A DNA stretch of 64,000 bases from Cytophagales bacterium (GTDB taxonomy: Bacteria > Bacteroidota > Bacteroidia > Cytophagales > Thermoflexibacteraceae), in contig JAAFKA010000005.1 in assembly GCA_013299115.1 (NCBI GenBank), positions 1 to 64,000 of the forward strand. Reading direction: 5' to 3'. Under the pieces are notes generated by a model. It searched no databases. It was not told the DNA's origin and saw only the letters and a program-made list of their open reading frames with translations. The position numbers and the translations under genes were made by a program. The number at the start of each line of letters is the position of its first letter. Positions within the stretch are counted from its first letter, which is position 1. Shown piece after piece: positions 46,172 to 55,616 of this stretch.

Positions 46172-46391
46172 CTTTATACAATTTTAAGTTTTTATTTGTA
46201 GTAAAGACAAGGTTTATATACAAAGGTTGCAAGAAAGTAAAAAAATTATTAGACACCTTTTGAAAAGATATTAGCTTTGCAAAAAATTTGGTAGATAGAC
46301 GAAAAATAGATAGAGAAAACAGCATAATTAGCAATAAAATCCAAATTAACAATAATTTTAATGCAGTAAACCTATTCAACAAACTTTCAAT

Positions 46392-46421
46392 TTGCTTTTT
46401 GCTTTTCTTTTGGTAATTTTG
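46392..46421 (+). promoter_or_regulatory. Bacteroidetes-type promoter of the 46451-50241 operon
   Basis: TTG at 46392-46394 and TAATTTTG at 46414-46421 are exactly 19 bp apart, matching TTG-N19-TAnnTTTG. The ATG at 46451 follows after 29 bases. The rest of the 279-bp divergent gap is AT-rich with no other clear element. Confidence 0.72.
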
Positions 46422-46450
46422 CAATACTTTTACCAATCTCTGCCAAAAAT

Positions 46451-48328
46451 ATGAAAAATTTTGTTGTTTCCTTGTGTAGTTTGTGGGGTTTTATTTGTCT
46501 ATTTTTTAGCAATTCGTTGTTTGCCCAACTGCACTTGACTCCCCTCCCCCACCCTACTTTGCAAAACGCAACCGCAACCCGAACGGAAAATTCAGGTTGC
46601 CCTAACGATACCTTACGCCTAAAATTGCCTTTTTTTGACGATTTTTCGCAGACCAAAAACGGCATAGCTGATACTTCGCGTTGGCAATGTGGTTCGGGTG
46701 TTTTTATCAACAATACGATGGCAACCCGCACTGCCTCGTTTAATATGGCAAGTTTTGACGGCATTGCTGCCAATGGCAAACCTTATAACTTCGATACGCC
46801 TGTGGCTGTGGGCATTACAGACGTGCTGACCTCTAAGCCTATGGATATGCGTAACAATTCGGGTGGTTTCCCAAAAGTGGTGTTAAGTTTTTATTTGCAA
46901 CCGCAAGGCTACGGAGAAAGACCCGACAAAGGTGATGTTTTTCAGGTTTTGGGCAAAACCGTAGAAGGACGTTGGGATATTATTCGCCAATACGAGGCAA
47001 GAGATGATTGGAAAGAGTTTGAATATCAGAGTATTCCTGTGATAGATGCCAAATTTTTTCACATAGATTTTCAGTTGCGTTTCCAAATTGTGGGTCGCCA
47101 ATCTGGGCTGTATGATGTTTGGAATCTGGATTATGTGTATTTAGACAACAACCGAGATGCCAGCCGTACCAGTGTCATTGATTTGACCATGAGCATAGCC
47201 CCCGATTATTTGCTCAAAGACTATACAGCTATGCCCATTACCCATTTTTACGAAAAAACAAGCCTGTTGCGTGATACCATTAACGCAACCATGAACCAAT
47301 TAGACAACCAAAACCCAAACCCTGTATTTTACAACGTCATTTTGAGTGATGTTTTGACAAAGGCAAAATTAGGCAATTTGTTAGTCCGAGATAGTTCTAT
47401 TTTGGCTAAGACCCAACAAATTCGTGTGCAAGGTTTTCCATTCAAATTCCCTAACATCATACCCAAAAACCGCACAAAGTTATACCTCAAAACAGATTTT
47501 CAACTCAATACAGGCGAAAAAATTGCTACATTGGGCATCAACACCCTTACGAATGATACACTAAGTACCACCACAGTTTTAGACAATTATTATGCTTATG
47601 ACGATGGCAGTGCAGAATATGGCGTGTCTTTCAACCAAAAATTTGGCAAAATAGCTTGTGAATTTGACAATGCAAAGGCAGATTTTTTGACCCATATCGA
47701 CATTTATTTTCCACAATTAGGGGTCAATCTTAGTCGTGAAACGTACAATTTATATGTGTGGCAAAAAGTCAATATTGGTGGTGGTAGCAACAAAGATAGT
47801 ACCTTGTTGGTGCAAAATATCATTCTCAACTACTCCGATTCTCTCAATAAATATACGCGTATTCCTCTCAATCGGGTGATTAACCTCAAAACAGGCAAGT
47901 TTTACATAGGCGTAGAGCAGTTGTCAGACAAAAACCTTACGTTGGGCTTTGATAAAAACATAGACAATACCAAAAAAATCTATGTCAATGTAAACAACCA
48001 ATGGTTGCAACCGCAAAATATATCGGGTAGCCTGATGATAAGACCTGTTTTCCGCCCCGCTACTGTTACCGCAGCAGACGACAACATCGAGGAAGAAAGC
48101 ATCGCAACTATTTACCCAAATCCAACTTCGGGAGCAATTACCATAGCAGGCAAAAGCATAGAAAAAATCCAAATTTACAACAGCGTAGGGCAGTTCATAG
48201 CCGAACAAACAGTACAATCTCCTGAATCTGTGCAGTTTGAACTCAGCCACTTGCCTACGGGCTTGTATTTGGTTTATTTGCAAAGCAAAGACAAAGTGGA
48301 AGTGAAAAAATTGGTGATAAATAGGTAA
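46451..48328 (+). CDS. Secreted protein with T9SS type A sorting domain
   Basis: 625 residues. The signal peptide ends at SNSLFAQ. The central part has segments like LPFFDDFSQTKNGIADTSRW and FYLQPQGYGERPDKGDVFQV, close to a family of Bacteroidetes secreted proteins with jelly-roll-like domains, but I cannot name a ligand or enzyme activity. The C-terminus carries a full T9SS signal: ATIYPNPTSGAITI (about 552), IYNSVGQFI, LPTGLYLVYL and the final KKLVINR. The product is expected at the cell surface. Its stop is three bases before the gp25-like gene, suggesting an operon. Confidence 0.85.
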   Translation: MKNFVVSLCSLWGFICLFFSNSLFAQLHLTPLPHPTLQNATATRTENSGCPNDTLRLKLPFFDDFSQTKNGIADTSRWQCGSGVFINNTMATRTASFNMASFDGIAANGKPYNFDTPVAVGITDVLTSKPMDMRNNSGGFPKVVLSFYLQPQGYGERPDKGDVFQVLGKTVEGRWDIIRQYEARDDWKEFEYQSIPVIDAKFFHIDFQLRFQIVGRQSGLYDVWNLDYVYLDNNRDASRTSVIDLTMSIAPDYLLKDYTAMPITHFYEKTSLLRDTINATMNQLDNQNPNPVFYNVILSDVLTKAKLGNLLVRDSSILAKTQQIRVQGFPFKFPNIIPKNRTKLYLKTDFQLNTGEKIATLGINTLTNDTLSTTTVLDNYYAYDDGSAEYGVSFNQKFGKIACEFDNAKADFLTHIDIYFPQLGVNLSRETYNLYVWQKVNIGGGSNKDSTLLVQNIILNYSDSLNKYTRIPLNRVINLKTGKFYIGVEQLSDKNLTLGFDKNIDNTKKIYVNVNNQWLQPQNISGSLMIRPVFRPATVTAADDNIEEESIATIYPNPTSGAITIAGKSIEKIQIYNSVGQFIAEQTVQSPESVQFELSHLPTGLYLVYLQSKDKVEVKKLVINR

Positions 48329-48331
48329 CAA

Positions 48332-48733
48332 ATGGACAATTCATTCTTAGGCAAGGGCTGGAAATTTCCGCCTACTTTTCACATAGGCAACCACATAGGT
48401 ACAGAAATGGTGGCAAATGAGGCAGACATTCAAGAAAGTTTGCAGATTTTGCTTGCGACCAAACCCAACGAAAGAGTGATGTTGCCCGAATTTGGCTGTG
48501 GAATCCACCTTTTTACCTTCGAACCCATAGATGCCACGCAGAAACAACGCATAAAAGATGCCGTAGAAAGGGCAATTTTGTTTTTCGAACACCGAATCAA
48601 GGTAGAAAATATAGACGTGGAGGCAGACAAAGACGAAATGGGCAAGTTGTGGCTAACCTTAGACTACACCATCAGGCAGACCAATATGCGGGCTAATATG
48701 GTGTTTCCGTTTTATTTGCAGGAGAAAAATTAG
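48332..48733 (+). CDS. Orphan gp25-like baseplate wedge protein
   Basis: 133 residues with the GPW/gp25 fold sequence: FLGKGWKFPPTF, EADIQESLQILLATKPNERVM and LPEFGCGIHLF, ending LDYTIRQTNMR...FPFY. These proteins form the baseplate of phage tails, type VI secretion systems and contractile injection systems. No sheath, tube, spike or AAA gene of such a system is in the window. The gene starts three bases after a T9SS protein gene and ends eight bases before biotin carboxylase, so it is likely co-transcribed. It may serve a contractile system encoded elsewhere or be a relic. Confidence 0.85.
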   Translation: MDNSFLGKGWKFPPTFHIGNHIGTEMVANEADIQESLQILLATKPNERVMLPEFGCGIHLFTFEPIDATQKQRIKDAVERAILFFEHRIKVENIDVEADKDEMGKLWLTLDYTIRQTNMRANMVFPFYLQEKN

Positions 48734-48741
48734 AACATAAA

Positions 48742-50241
48742 ATGAATATAAAAAAAATAGTAGTAGCCAATCGGGGCGAAATAGCCTTGCGGGTCATGCG
48801 GACAGCCAAAGACATGGGCATCAAGACCGTAGCCGTTTACAGCACAGCAGACCGCAAAGCCTTGCACGTGAGGTATGCAGACGAAGCCTATTGCATAGGC
48901 GAAGCCCCCTCGTCCCAGTCTTATTTGTTGGGCGACAAAATCATAGCTCTTGCCAAAAGTTGCGGAGCAGATGCCATACACCCTGGTTATGGTTTTTTGT
49001 CTGAAAACGCCAACTTCTCTCGCAAATGTAAGGAGGCTGGTATCATTTTTATAGGACCTTCGGCAGAGTCTATAGAAATAATGGGCAGCAAAATAGGGGC
49101 AAAAAAAGCCGCCGCCAGCTACAATATTCCGTTGGTGCCAGGTATCAACGAAGCCATAAGTGATGTGGAGGAGGCAAAAAAGGTAGCCAAACAAATAGGT
49201 TATCCAATTTTGATTAAGGCAAGTGCAGGCGGTGGTGGCAAAGGTATGCGGTTGGTCGAGAAAGAGGAGGACTTTGCAGAGCAGATGCAACGTGCTGTAA
49301 GTGAAGCAGTTGCAGCCTTTGGTGATGGGTCTGTTTTCATAGAAAAATTTGTTACATCGCCTCGCCACATAGAAATTCAGTTGGTTGGCGACCAACATGG
49401 CAACGTGGTTCATTTTTTCGAAAGAGAATGTTCTATTCAACGCCGCCACCAAAAGTTGGTGGAGGAAGCCCCAAGTTCTTGCCTTACACCCGAAATTAGA
49501 GAAAAAATGGGCAAGTGTGCAACAGACGTGGCAAGGGCTTGTAACTACTACGGGGCTGGCACTGTGGAGTTTGTGGTAGATGCCGACCTGAATTTTTACT
49601 TTTTGGAAATGAACACCCGTTTGCAAGTGGAACACCCTGTAAGTGAACTGATTACAGGCGTGGATTTGGTAAGGTTGCAAATTTTGGTGGCAGAAGGCAA
49701 ACCATTGCCCATGAAACAAGAAGACCTGAAAATAAATGGTCATGCAATGGAAATTCGGGTTTGTGCCGAAAATCCGCTAAACAACTTCTTGCCCGAAGTA
49801 GGTACACTGACTACTTACAAAAGACCACAAGGTACAGGCGTAAGGGTGGATGATGGGTTTGAGCAAGGTATGGAAATACCAATTTACTACGACTCGATGA
49901 TTGCCAAACTGATAACCTACGGCAAAGACCGCAGCGAAACCATAGCCCGCATGATTAGGGCAATAGACGAATACCAAATTACTGGTGTGCCTACTACTTT
50001 GCAGTTTTGCCAATTTGTCATGCGTCATGAGGCTTTTGTTTCGGGTGATTTTAACACCAAATTCATAGAAAAATACTATAAACCCAAACTGCTGGCTGCA
50101 CCCTTAACCGCAGATGAGGCACAAGTGGCTGCTTTGCTGTTGCACCACATCATAGAGGAAAAACCAACTGCCCAACTTGCCCCTACGCCTTCGCAAGCTA
50201 CGCCACTTGCAAAAAGTAAGTGGAGAGAAAGGGCAAAGTAA
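48742..50241 (+). CDS. accC: Biotin carboxylase subunit of acyl-CoA carboxylase
   Basis: 499 residues beginning KKIVVANRGEIALRVMRTA, with the ATP-grasp loop ASAGGGGKGMRLV (about 160), ERECSIQRRHQKLVEEAPS and FLEMNTRLQVEHPVSELITG. It carboxylates biotin carried on a carrier protein, using ATP and bicarbonate, for fatty acid or branched acyl-CoA synthesis. The protein is about 50 residues longer than E. coli AccC, with a C-terminal low-complexity tail (QLAPTPSQATPLAKSK), so it may belong to a propionyl- or acetyl-CoA carboxylase of the PccA type. No carboxyltransferase or carrier gene is adjacent. Last gene of the operon, followed by a hairpin at 50249. Confidence 0.9.
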   Translation: MNIKKIVVANRGEIALRVMRTAKDMGIKTVAVYSTADRKALHVRYADEAYCIGEAPSSQSYLLGDKIIALAKSCGADAIHPGYGFLSENANFSRKCKEAGIIFIGPSAESIEIMGSKIGAKKAAASYNIPLVPGINEAISDVEEAKKVAKQIGYPILIKASAGGGGKGMRLVEKEEDFAEQMQRAVSEAVAAFGDGSVFIEKFVTSPRHIEIQLVGDQHGNVVHFFERECSIQRRHQKLVEEAPSSCLTPEIREKMGKCATDVARACNYYGAGTVEFVVDADLNFYFLEMNTRLQVEHPVSELITGVDLVRLQILVAEGKPLPMKQEDLKINGHAMEIRVCAENPLNNFLPEVGTLTTYKRPQGTGVRVDDGFEQGMEIPIYYDSMIAKLITYGKDRSETIARMIRAIDEYQITGVPTTLQFCQFVMRHEAFVSGDFNTKFIEKYYKPKLLAAPLTADEAQVAALLLHHIIEEKPTAQLAPTPSQATPLAKSKWRERAK

Positions 50242-50589
50242 AACCAATAACCTTGAAGGTTTTTAAAACTTTCAAGGTTTATTTTCCTGAAAATTGATAT
50301 AATCAAAAAGGGTTTTGCAATTATTTCCTCACTGCATCCCCTTGCTTCTCAACGCCACCTTCAACCTATTTATAAAATGAACATCAAACTTGCCATCGGA
50401 TTCACGTGCATTTCCCCCTACGTTGCACGTAGGGCTGCTGGTGGCAGCCCCGTAGATAAATCCTGTCGATGGTTAAATAAGTCAGGTAGCATGTAATATA
50501 TACAACTTATATTAATTAAAAATAACTTTTGTTGCATTTTTATAAAAATATTACTTACTTGTCTAAGTTTTTGCACAAAACCCAGAAAG
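50242..50589. other. Spacer with hairpins and a short truncated frame
   Basis: A 31-nt hairpin (50249-50279, AACCTTGAAGGTTTT against AAAACTTTCAAGGTT with one mismatch) probably ends the upstream operon. A nested hairpin lies at 50414-50455 (CCCTACGT-TGC-ACGTAGGG, then GGCTGC-TGGTG-GCAGCC). A 39-codon frame at 50377-50496 starts MNIKLAIGFTC and reads through that hairpin; it looks like a fragment rather than a gene. Confidence 0.6.
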
Positions 50590-51726
50590 ATGCACCAAGC
50601 AAGCATGGAAGAAAGTAAACAAATTGTTTATCACAAGGTATTAGAAAGGCAACTTCGCAAGTTGTTTGGCAAACAAGCTGTACTACCAGCGGAGCTTGCT
50701 GATTTGTTGCGTGTAGTGAGTGATACCTACAAACAATATGACGAAGACCATGCTTTGCTCGAACATACGATGGATGTAAGTGCAAAAGAATTATCAGAAA
50801 CTAATCAAAGCCTAATTAGTCAAAAAGTCGAATTGCAAGTAGCTTATGAACAACTAAAAACTACACAAGAACAGTTGGCTGTTTCTGAAAAATTGGTGGT
50901 AATAAGTCAAGAGTTAGAAAGAGCTTACAAGCAGTTGGAATTTCAAACAGAAGCCTTAAAAGTAGCATACATCAATCAAAATGCAGCCAAAATGCGAGCA
51001 AAACGGATACAAGATGCCATGTTACCCAAACGTCAAAAAGTTATTTCCAAGTTTAAAGAGGGTTTTATTTTTTTTCAACCTTTAGATTTTGTTTCAGGTG
51101 ATTTTTATTGGTTTTCAGAGGTCAATAATCTGCAAATTTTGATAGTGGCAGACTGCACAGGGCATGGTGTGCCTGGGGCTTTTATGACCGTCATGGCTAC
51201 GGCTATGCTCGAAGAAATTGTAAATAGTCAAGAAATTACCTCGCCCAAAGCAATTTTAGAGGCTTTAGACCTCAAAATTACCAAAGCCTTGCTCAAAAAA
51301 GGAGAAGACCAAAACACCCACGATGGCATGGACGCAGCCATTGTTGCCATAAACAACATCAATAAAACTTTGGTATTTGCAGGAGCAAAAAATCCTCTTT
51401 ACATTGCTCGAAATGGTGTATTATCTGAAATAAAAGGCTCCGTTCACCCCATTGGTGGTGGAAGCTTTGCTACTGGTAAATCCTTCGAAAATCATTGCAT
51501 AACATACCAAACAGGAGATACTTTTTATATAACTTCTGACGGCTATCAAAGCCAATTTAGTGAAAAAGGCGAAAAGTTTATGCGTAAAAGACTCAGGCAA
51601 CTTTTGACAGACATCAACCAGCTACCCTTAGACGACCAACGGCGTAAGGTTAAGTTTACTTTTGCCGATTGGAAAGGAGATTATAGACAAACAGACGATA
51701 TTTTGTTAGTTGGGTTTCGGTTGTAA
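50590..51726 (+). CDS. SpoIIE-type PP2C phosphatase with N-terminal coiled coil
   Basis: 378 residues. The first 140 residues are helical with heptads (SQKVELQVAYEQLKTTQEQL), without a signal peptide or membrane helix. The phosphatase domain has the metal-binding motifs FVSGDFYWF, VADCTGHGVPGAFM (about 196-209), HDGMDAAIVAI, TSDGYQSQF and QTDDILLVGF. Such phosphatases remove phosphate from anti-anti-sigma factors or act as outputs of coupled sensors. No STAS or kinase gene is adjacent, so its partner is elsewhere. The ATG at 50590 is used; an ATG five codons later is also possible. Confidence 0.88.
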   Translation: MHQASMEESKQIVYHKVLERQLRKLFGKQAVLPAELADLLRVVSDTYKQYDEDHALLEHTMDVSAKELSETNQSLISQKVELQVAYEQLKTTQEQLAVSEKLVVISQELERAYKQLEFQTEALKVAYINQNAAKMRAKRIQDAMLPKRQKVISKFKEGFIFFQPLDFVSGDFYWFSEVNNLQILIVADCTGHGVPGAFMTVMATAMLEEIVNSQEITSPKAILEALDLKITKALLKKGEDQNTHDGMDAAIVAINNINKTLVFAGAKNPLYIARNGVLSEIKGSVHPIGGGSFATGKSFENHCITYQTGDTFYITSDGYQSQFSEKGEKFMRKRLRQLLTDINQLPLDDQRRKVKFTFADWKGDYRQTDDILLVGFRL

Positions 51727-51766
51727 TTTTTTTTTGTATCTTTACCCCCAATAGAATCTTATCAAA

Positions 51767-54700
51767 ATGAAAAATAGATGTCAAAAAATAGCAATAGGGC
51801 TGCTTTTGCTCTTTGTTTCCATTCAGGCTTATGCTACACACATTGTAGGTGGCGAGTTAGAAATGCGTTTTATCAGTGGAACTACCTACCGTTTCAATAT
51901 GATTATGTATTTCGATGCTATTAATGGTCGTCCTGATGCCATAGACCCTACAGCAACTATCAATATTTTCCAGAAATCGAATAACGCATTTATCCAACGG
52001 CTGGTGTTGCCGCGTATTGCTGACGAAGCTGTCAATTATTCCAACCCTGCTTGTGCGGTGGGTAGTTTGCGAACACGCAGGATTTCTTACTCCATTACGC
52101 TGTCACTAAATCCTAATACTTTTTCTCACCCTTCGGGTTATTATATGTCGTGGGAAAGGTGCTGTCGAAATGACGTGATTGGAAATATTACCAATCCTGG
52201 CGGTGCAGGGCAAGTTTTTTATGCCGAATTTCCAGCCATACAGCAGGGAGGCAGACCTTTTATCAATTCTACGCCCCAAATTTTCCCTCCTTTGAGTGAT
52301 TATGCTTGTATCAACCAACCTTTTTATTTCAATTTTGGTGGTACAGATTTTGATGGCGATGAGTTGCGTTATTCTTTGGTAACACCTCTCAATGGCAATA
52401 GTTCTACTGCTGAGCCTAATCCCAGTACAGCTTTTCCTGCCCCTTACAGTTTGGTGAACTATGCCCCTGGTTTTTCGTTGCCTAACATTATCATGGGCAA
52501 TCCGTCTTTGCAAATCAACCCACAAACAGGGCAGTTGATAATTACCCCCACAAGAATTGGTTTGTTTGTGTTTGCAGTGCGTTGCGAGGAGTTTAGAAAT
52601 GGAGTGAAAATAGGCGAAGTACGGCGTGATTTTCAGTTAAGTGTGCTGAACTGCCCCACCAGTCGACCACCTGTGGCTGTGGTTCGCAGATTAGGAAGCA
52701 ACGTCAATTTGTCTGATAGAGATACCATTATTTTGCGTTTGGGAGAAAATAATCGTTGTGCAGAAATTATAGTTGGCGACCCCGACCCTAATACAGTATA
52801 TCAAGCTCGTATCATACCAAGAGGCAATACCAATGCTTCGCAAGTTACACTGACTCCTAATAATGGCACTATTACAGGTACAGGTACAGTTACGTTGCGT
52901 GCTTGCGTGCCTAATTGCCCTACCAATTTGCCCGCCACTTATTTGTTCGATGTCATTGTGCAGGACAATAGCTGTGCTGTGCCTTTGATAGATACGGCAA
53001 AAGTCAATATCAAAATTTTGCCCGACATTAATCAAAAACCTGTTGTAACAACTTCGCTAACAAATTTGGTAAACAGAGAATACAAAGCCGAAGTAATTTT
53101 AGGTCGCAATCTTACGTTTAACGTCATTGGAAATGATGCCAACGGAGACGAAATTACAATGAGTGCCTTTGGCGATGGGTTTACGCTGGCAAGTGTGGGT
53201 ATGAATTTCCCTACGCAACAAGGTTTGCCTGTACTCACCAGAGCTTTTTCGTGGACTCCTGCCTGTTCTCTGTTGCGTGCAGACGAAAGAGAAAAAGATT
53301 TTGTTGTGAAGTTTCCATTAAGAGATACCCGAAATTGCGGGGCTTCTTTGATAGATACGGCAACTGTGCGTATCACTGTTAAAAATCCTGCTCAACTCAA
53401 CCAAAGACCTACCATAGCCAGTGGGTTGAAATACGACAATGTTCGCAAATTCTATTACGATACGGTTTACGTCTTGCGACCTATTCGTTTTGAGGTAACA
53501 GGAGATGATGCCGACAAAGATACCATAGCCCTAAGTTTTGCCCCCGTAGGCACAAATTTGGCAACTGGTGCTACGTTTTCCAATCCAAGAGGTTTGCCTG
53601 TGCAGCGTGGAAGATTTGTGTGGACTCCGCCCTGCTCGGCAGTAGGCGAAAGAGAAACCGCAGGCAGACCTTATGATTTTCTGTTTACAACCACCGATTT
53701 TGGTCTTTGTCGCCCAAGTTTGACCGACACTACCAGAGTACGAATTTTTGTTAAGCCTGTTCCCAACCTCAAACCCAGCATACGCCCTGTTTTGCAGTTT
53801 GACAATACGCGAAGGATATTTTATGATTCGGTAGTGGTCGGGCAAACAGCAACTTTCAATGTCATTGGTGATGACCCCGAAAAAGACATCATTACAATGG
53901 CTATGCAAGGAATTGGTTTCAATCCCAGCAATGTGAACATGACTTTCACCTCCCAAACAGGCAAAGCACAACAGACTGGCGTGTTTAGGTGGCGGACAAA
54001 TTGCAGCCATTTAGACGATACTCTTAGAGCTAAAGACTATAATTTGCGTTTCATTGTCAATGACATAGACTCTTGCAACCGCCAAAAGTTTGATACTGTA
54101 TTAGTTAGGTTACGTCTGTTGCCCAACAGAACACCTAATAATCAGCCCAAAGTTACGACCAATTTGTCAAATTTTAACCCAACAACCAAAATCTATACAG
54201 ATACGGTGGTCATAGGCAAAAGCTATACTTTTGAGGTCATAGGCAATGACGAAGACAGAGATAGTTTATTGTTGCGGGGCAATGGCATAGGTTTTAACTT
54301 TGCAGCCATGCGAATGACTTTTGCTCAACGCAGTGGCAGACCCATTTTGCGGAGTCCGTTTACGTGGCAGACCTCCTGCGATATGCTCAATGTGGCAGCA
54401 GGCGAAACCCGCAAAGAGCTTATGATGCAGTTTGTAGTCAATGATTTTAGAGATTGCCAACGCAGCCGTTTCGATACAGTCCGAGTCCGTTTGATTTTGA
54501 TAAACAATATTAAACCAAACATAGCCCCTGTAGCCGAAGCCAATAACTTGACTTTATCGAGCAGAAAAACATACAACCGAACTTTGATAGCAGGTGAAAG
54601 CCTGAATTTCAGGGTCTTGGCAAATGATGCAGACAAAGACAGCGTAACTATTACGGCTTCGGGTTTGGCAGACGGAATGACTTTTGTAGGTGGACAAAAA

Positions 54701-55510
54701 GGAATAGCCCCCGTAGAAGGCAACTTTGCTTGGCGAACAGATTGCAGTTTGTTTAGAGGCAATACCAATCCTCGCAATTACGCCCTTACATTTTTGGTTA
54801 GAGATTTTAGAGGTTGCGACCTCCCAAAATTTGATACCATTCGGGTCAATTTGCGTTTAGAACCTGTGCCTAATCCCAATCCTCCGCGTATTTTTACGGA
54901 CTCTACCAAATTGATTTACAACCGAACTACGCGGACTTATAGCAAAAAAGTGATTATTGGCGAAGAAATCAACCTCGACATCATTGCTACTGACCCCGAT
55001 AGAGATATTTTGAGCATTACAGGCAACGGCATAGATTTCAACATGGCAGATTTTGGTATTCAGTTTACGCCCGCCACAGGCACTGCACCCATTACCGCCA
55101 AATTGACTTGGAAACCTGAATGTGAATTGTTGCAACGCCGCAAAGAATATCGTATGCGGTTTACGACCAAAGACCAAAATGCTTGTGGGTTGGAAAAAAC
55201 AGACGAAATTTTTATCACTTTTACCATAGAGGACTTGGCAGTGAGCAAAGATTTTCAGCCTTACAACGTCTTTACGCCCAATGGCGATGGCAAAAATGAT
55301 ACCTTTACCTTAGACATTCCCTTAGACAACTGCGTGGATAGTTTTAGCAAAATCATTATCTATGACCGTTGGGGCAGGTTTGTCTATGAAAGTTCGCAAC
55401 GAAACTTCTCTTGGGACGGCAACAACTTAGCCACAGGCACTTATTACTACTTGATACAATTTAAAAACAAGGAGGTAAAAGGCTGGGTAAGTTTGTTGCG
55501 AGGCGAATGA
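51767..55510 (+). CDS. Giant gliding-motility-type surface protein (CHU_C C-terminus)
   Basis: 1247 residues. The signal peptide ends ATHIVGGELEMRF, a start common in Bacteroidetes gliding-associated surface proteins. The N-terminal part (about 25-310) includes SPC-like segments (YYMSWERCCRNDVIGNITNP, FDGDELRYSLVTPLNGNSS). Six repeats of about 115 residues follow, each with a VIGDDxxxDxI motif and a WxTxC core. The C-terminus is a gliding motility-associated C-terminal domain: FQPYNVFTPNGDGKNDTF and YDRWGRFVYE, then GTYYYLIQFKNKEVKGWVSLLR (type B T9SS sorting). It is expected at the cell surface. Its start codon follows the phosphatase by 40 bases. Confidence 0.88.
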   Translation: MKNRCQKIAIGLLLLFVSIQAYATHIVGGELEMRFISGTTYRFNMIMYFDAINGRPDAIDPTATINIFQKSNNAFIQRLVLPRIADEAVNYSNPACAVGSLRTRRISYSITLSLNPNTFSHPSGYYMSWERCCRNDVIGNITNPGGAGQVFYAEFPAIQQGGRPFINSTPQIFPPLSDYACINQPFYFNFGGTDFDGDELRYSLVTPLNGNSSTAEPNPSTAFPAPYSLVNYAPGFSLPNIIMGNPSLQINPQTGQLIITPTRIGLFVFAVRCEEFRNGVKIGEVRRDFQLSVLNCPTSRPPVAVVRRLGSNVNLSDRDTIILRLGENNRCAEIIVGDPDPNTVYQARIIPRGNTNASQVTLTPNNGTITGTGTVTLRACVPNCPTNLPATYLFDVIVQDNSCAVPLIDTAKVNIKILPDINQKPVVTTSLTNLVNREYKAEVILGRNLTFNVIGNDANGDEITMSAFGDGFTLASVGMNFPTQQGLPVLTRAFSWTPACSLLRADEREKDFVVKFPLRDTRNCGASLIDTATVRITVKNPAQLNQRPTIASGLKYDNVRKFYYDTVYVLRPIRFEVTGDDADKDTIALSFAPVGTNLATGATFSNPRGLPVQRGRFVWTPPCSAVGERETAGRPYDFLFTTTDFGLCRPSLTDTTRVRIFVKPVPNLKPSIRPVLQFDNTRRIFYDSVVVGQTATFNVIGDDPEKDIITMAMQGIGFNPSNVNMTFTSQTGKAQQTGVFRWRTNCSHLDDTLRAKDYNLRFIVNDIDSCNRQKFDTVLVRLRLLPNRTPNNQPKVTTNLSNFNPTTKIYTDTVVIGKSYTFEVIGNDEDRDSLLLRGNGIGFNFAAMRMTFAQRSGRPILRSPFTWQTSCDMLNVAAGETRKELMMQFVVNDFRDCQRSRFDTVRVRLILINNIKPNIAPVAEANNLTLSSRKTYNRTLIAGESLNFRVLANDADKDSVTITASGLADGMTFVGGQKGIAPVEGNFAWRTDCSLFRGNTNPRNYALTFLVRDFRGCDLPKFDTIRVNLRLEPVPNPNPPRIFTDSTKLIYNRTTRTYSKKVIIGEEINLDIIATDPDRDILSITGNGIDFNMADFGIQFTPATGTAPITAKLTWKPECELLQRRKEYRMRFTTKDQNACGLEKTDEIFITFTIEDLAVSKDFQPYNVFTPNGDGKNDTFTLDIPLDNCVDSFSKIIIYDRWGRFVYESSQRNFSWDGNNLATGTYYYLIQFKNKEVKGWVSLLRGE

Positions 55511-55616
55511 TAGAAATTTTTGTTACTCCTGTTTCTGTTTGCTTAAAAATTGCTAATTTGAAACAAATTTATATAGCTTTGCAGGCTGTGAAACTCAAAT
55601 ATTGCGTAGATTAGCT

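Noticed and set aside
48332-48733. Prophage remnant
   Set aside because: Only one phage-like gene is present and it is tightly packed in an operon with cellular genes; no integrase, capsid or tail genes are seen.
50377-50496. Small gene of 39 codons
   Set aside because: It reads through a hairpin repeat, lacks a clear promoter and has no recognisable features; treated as spacer.
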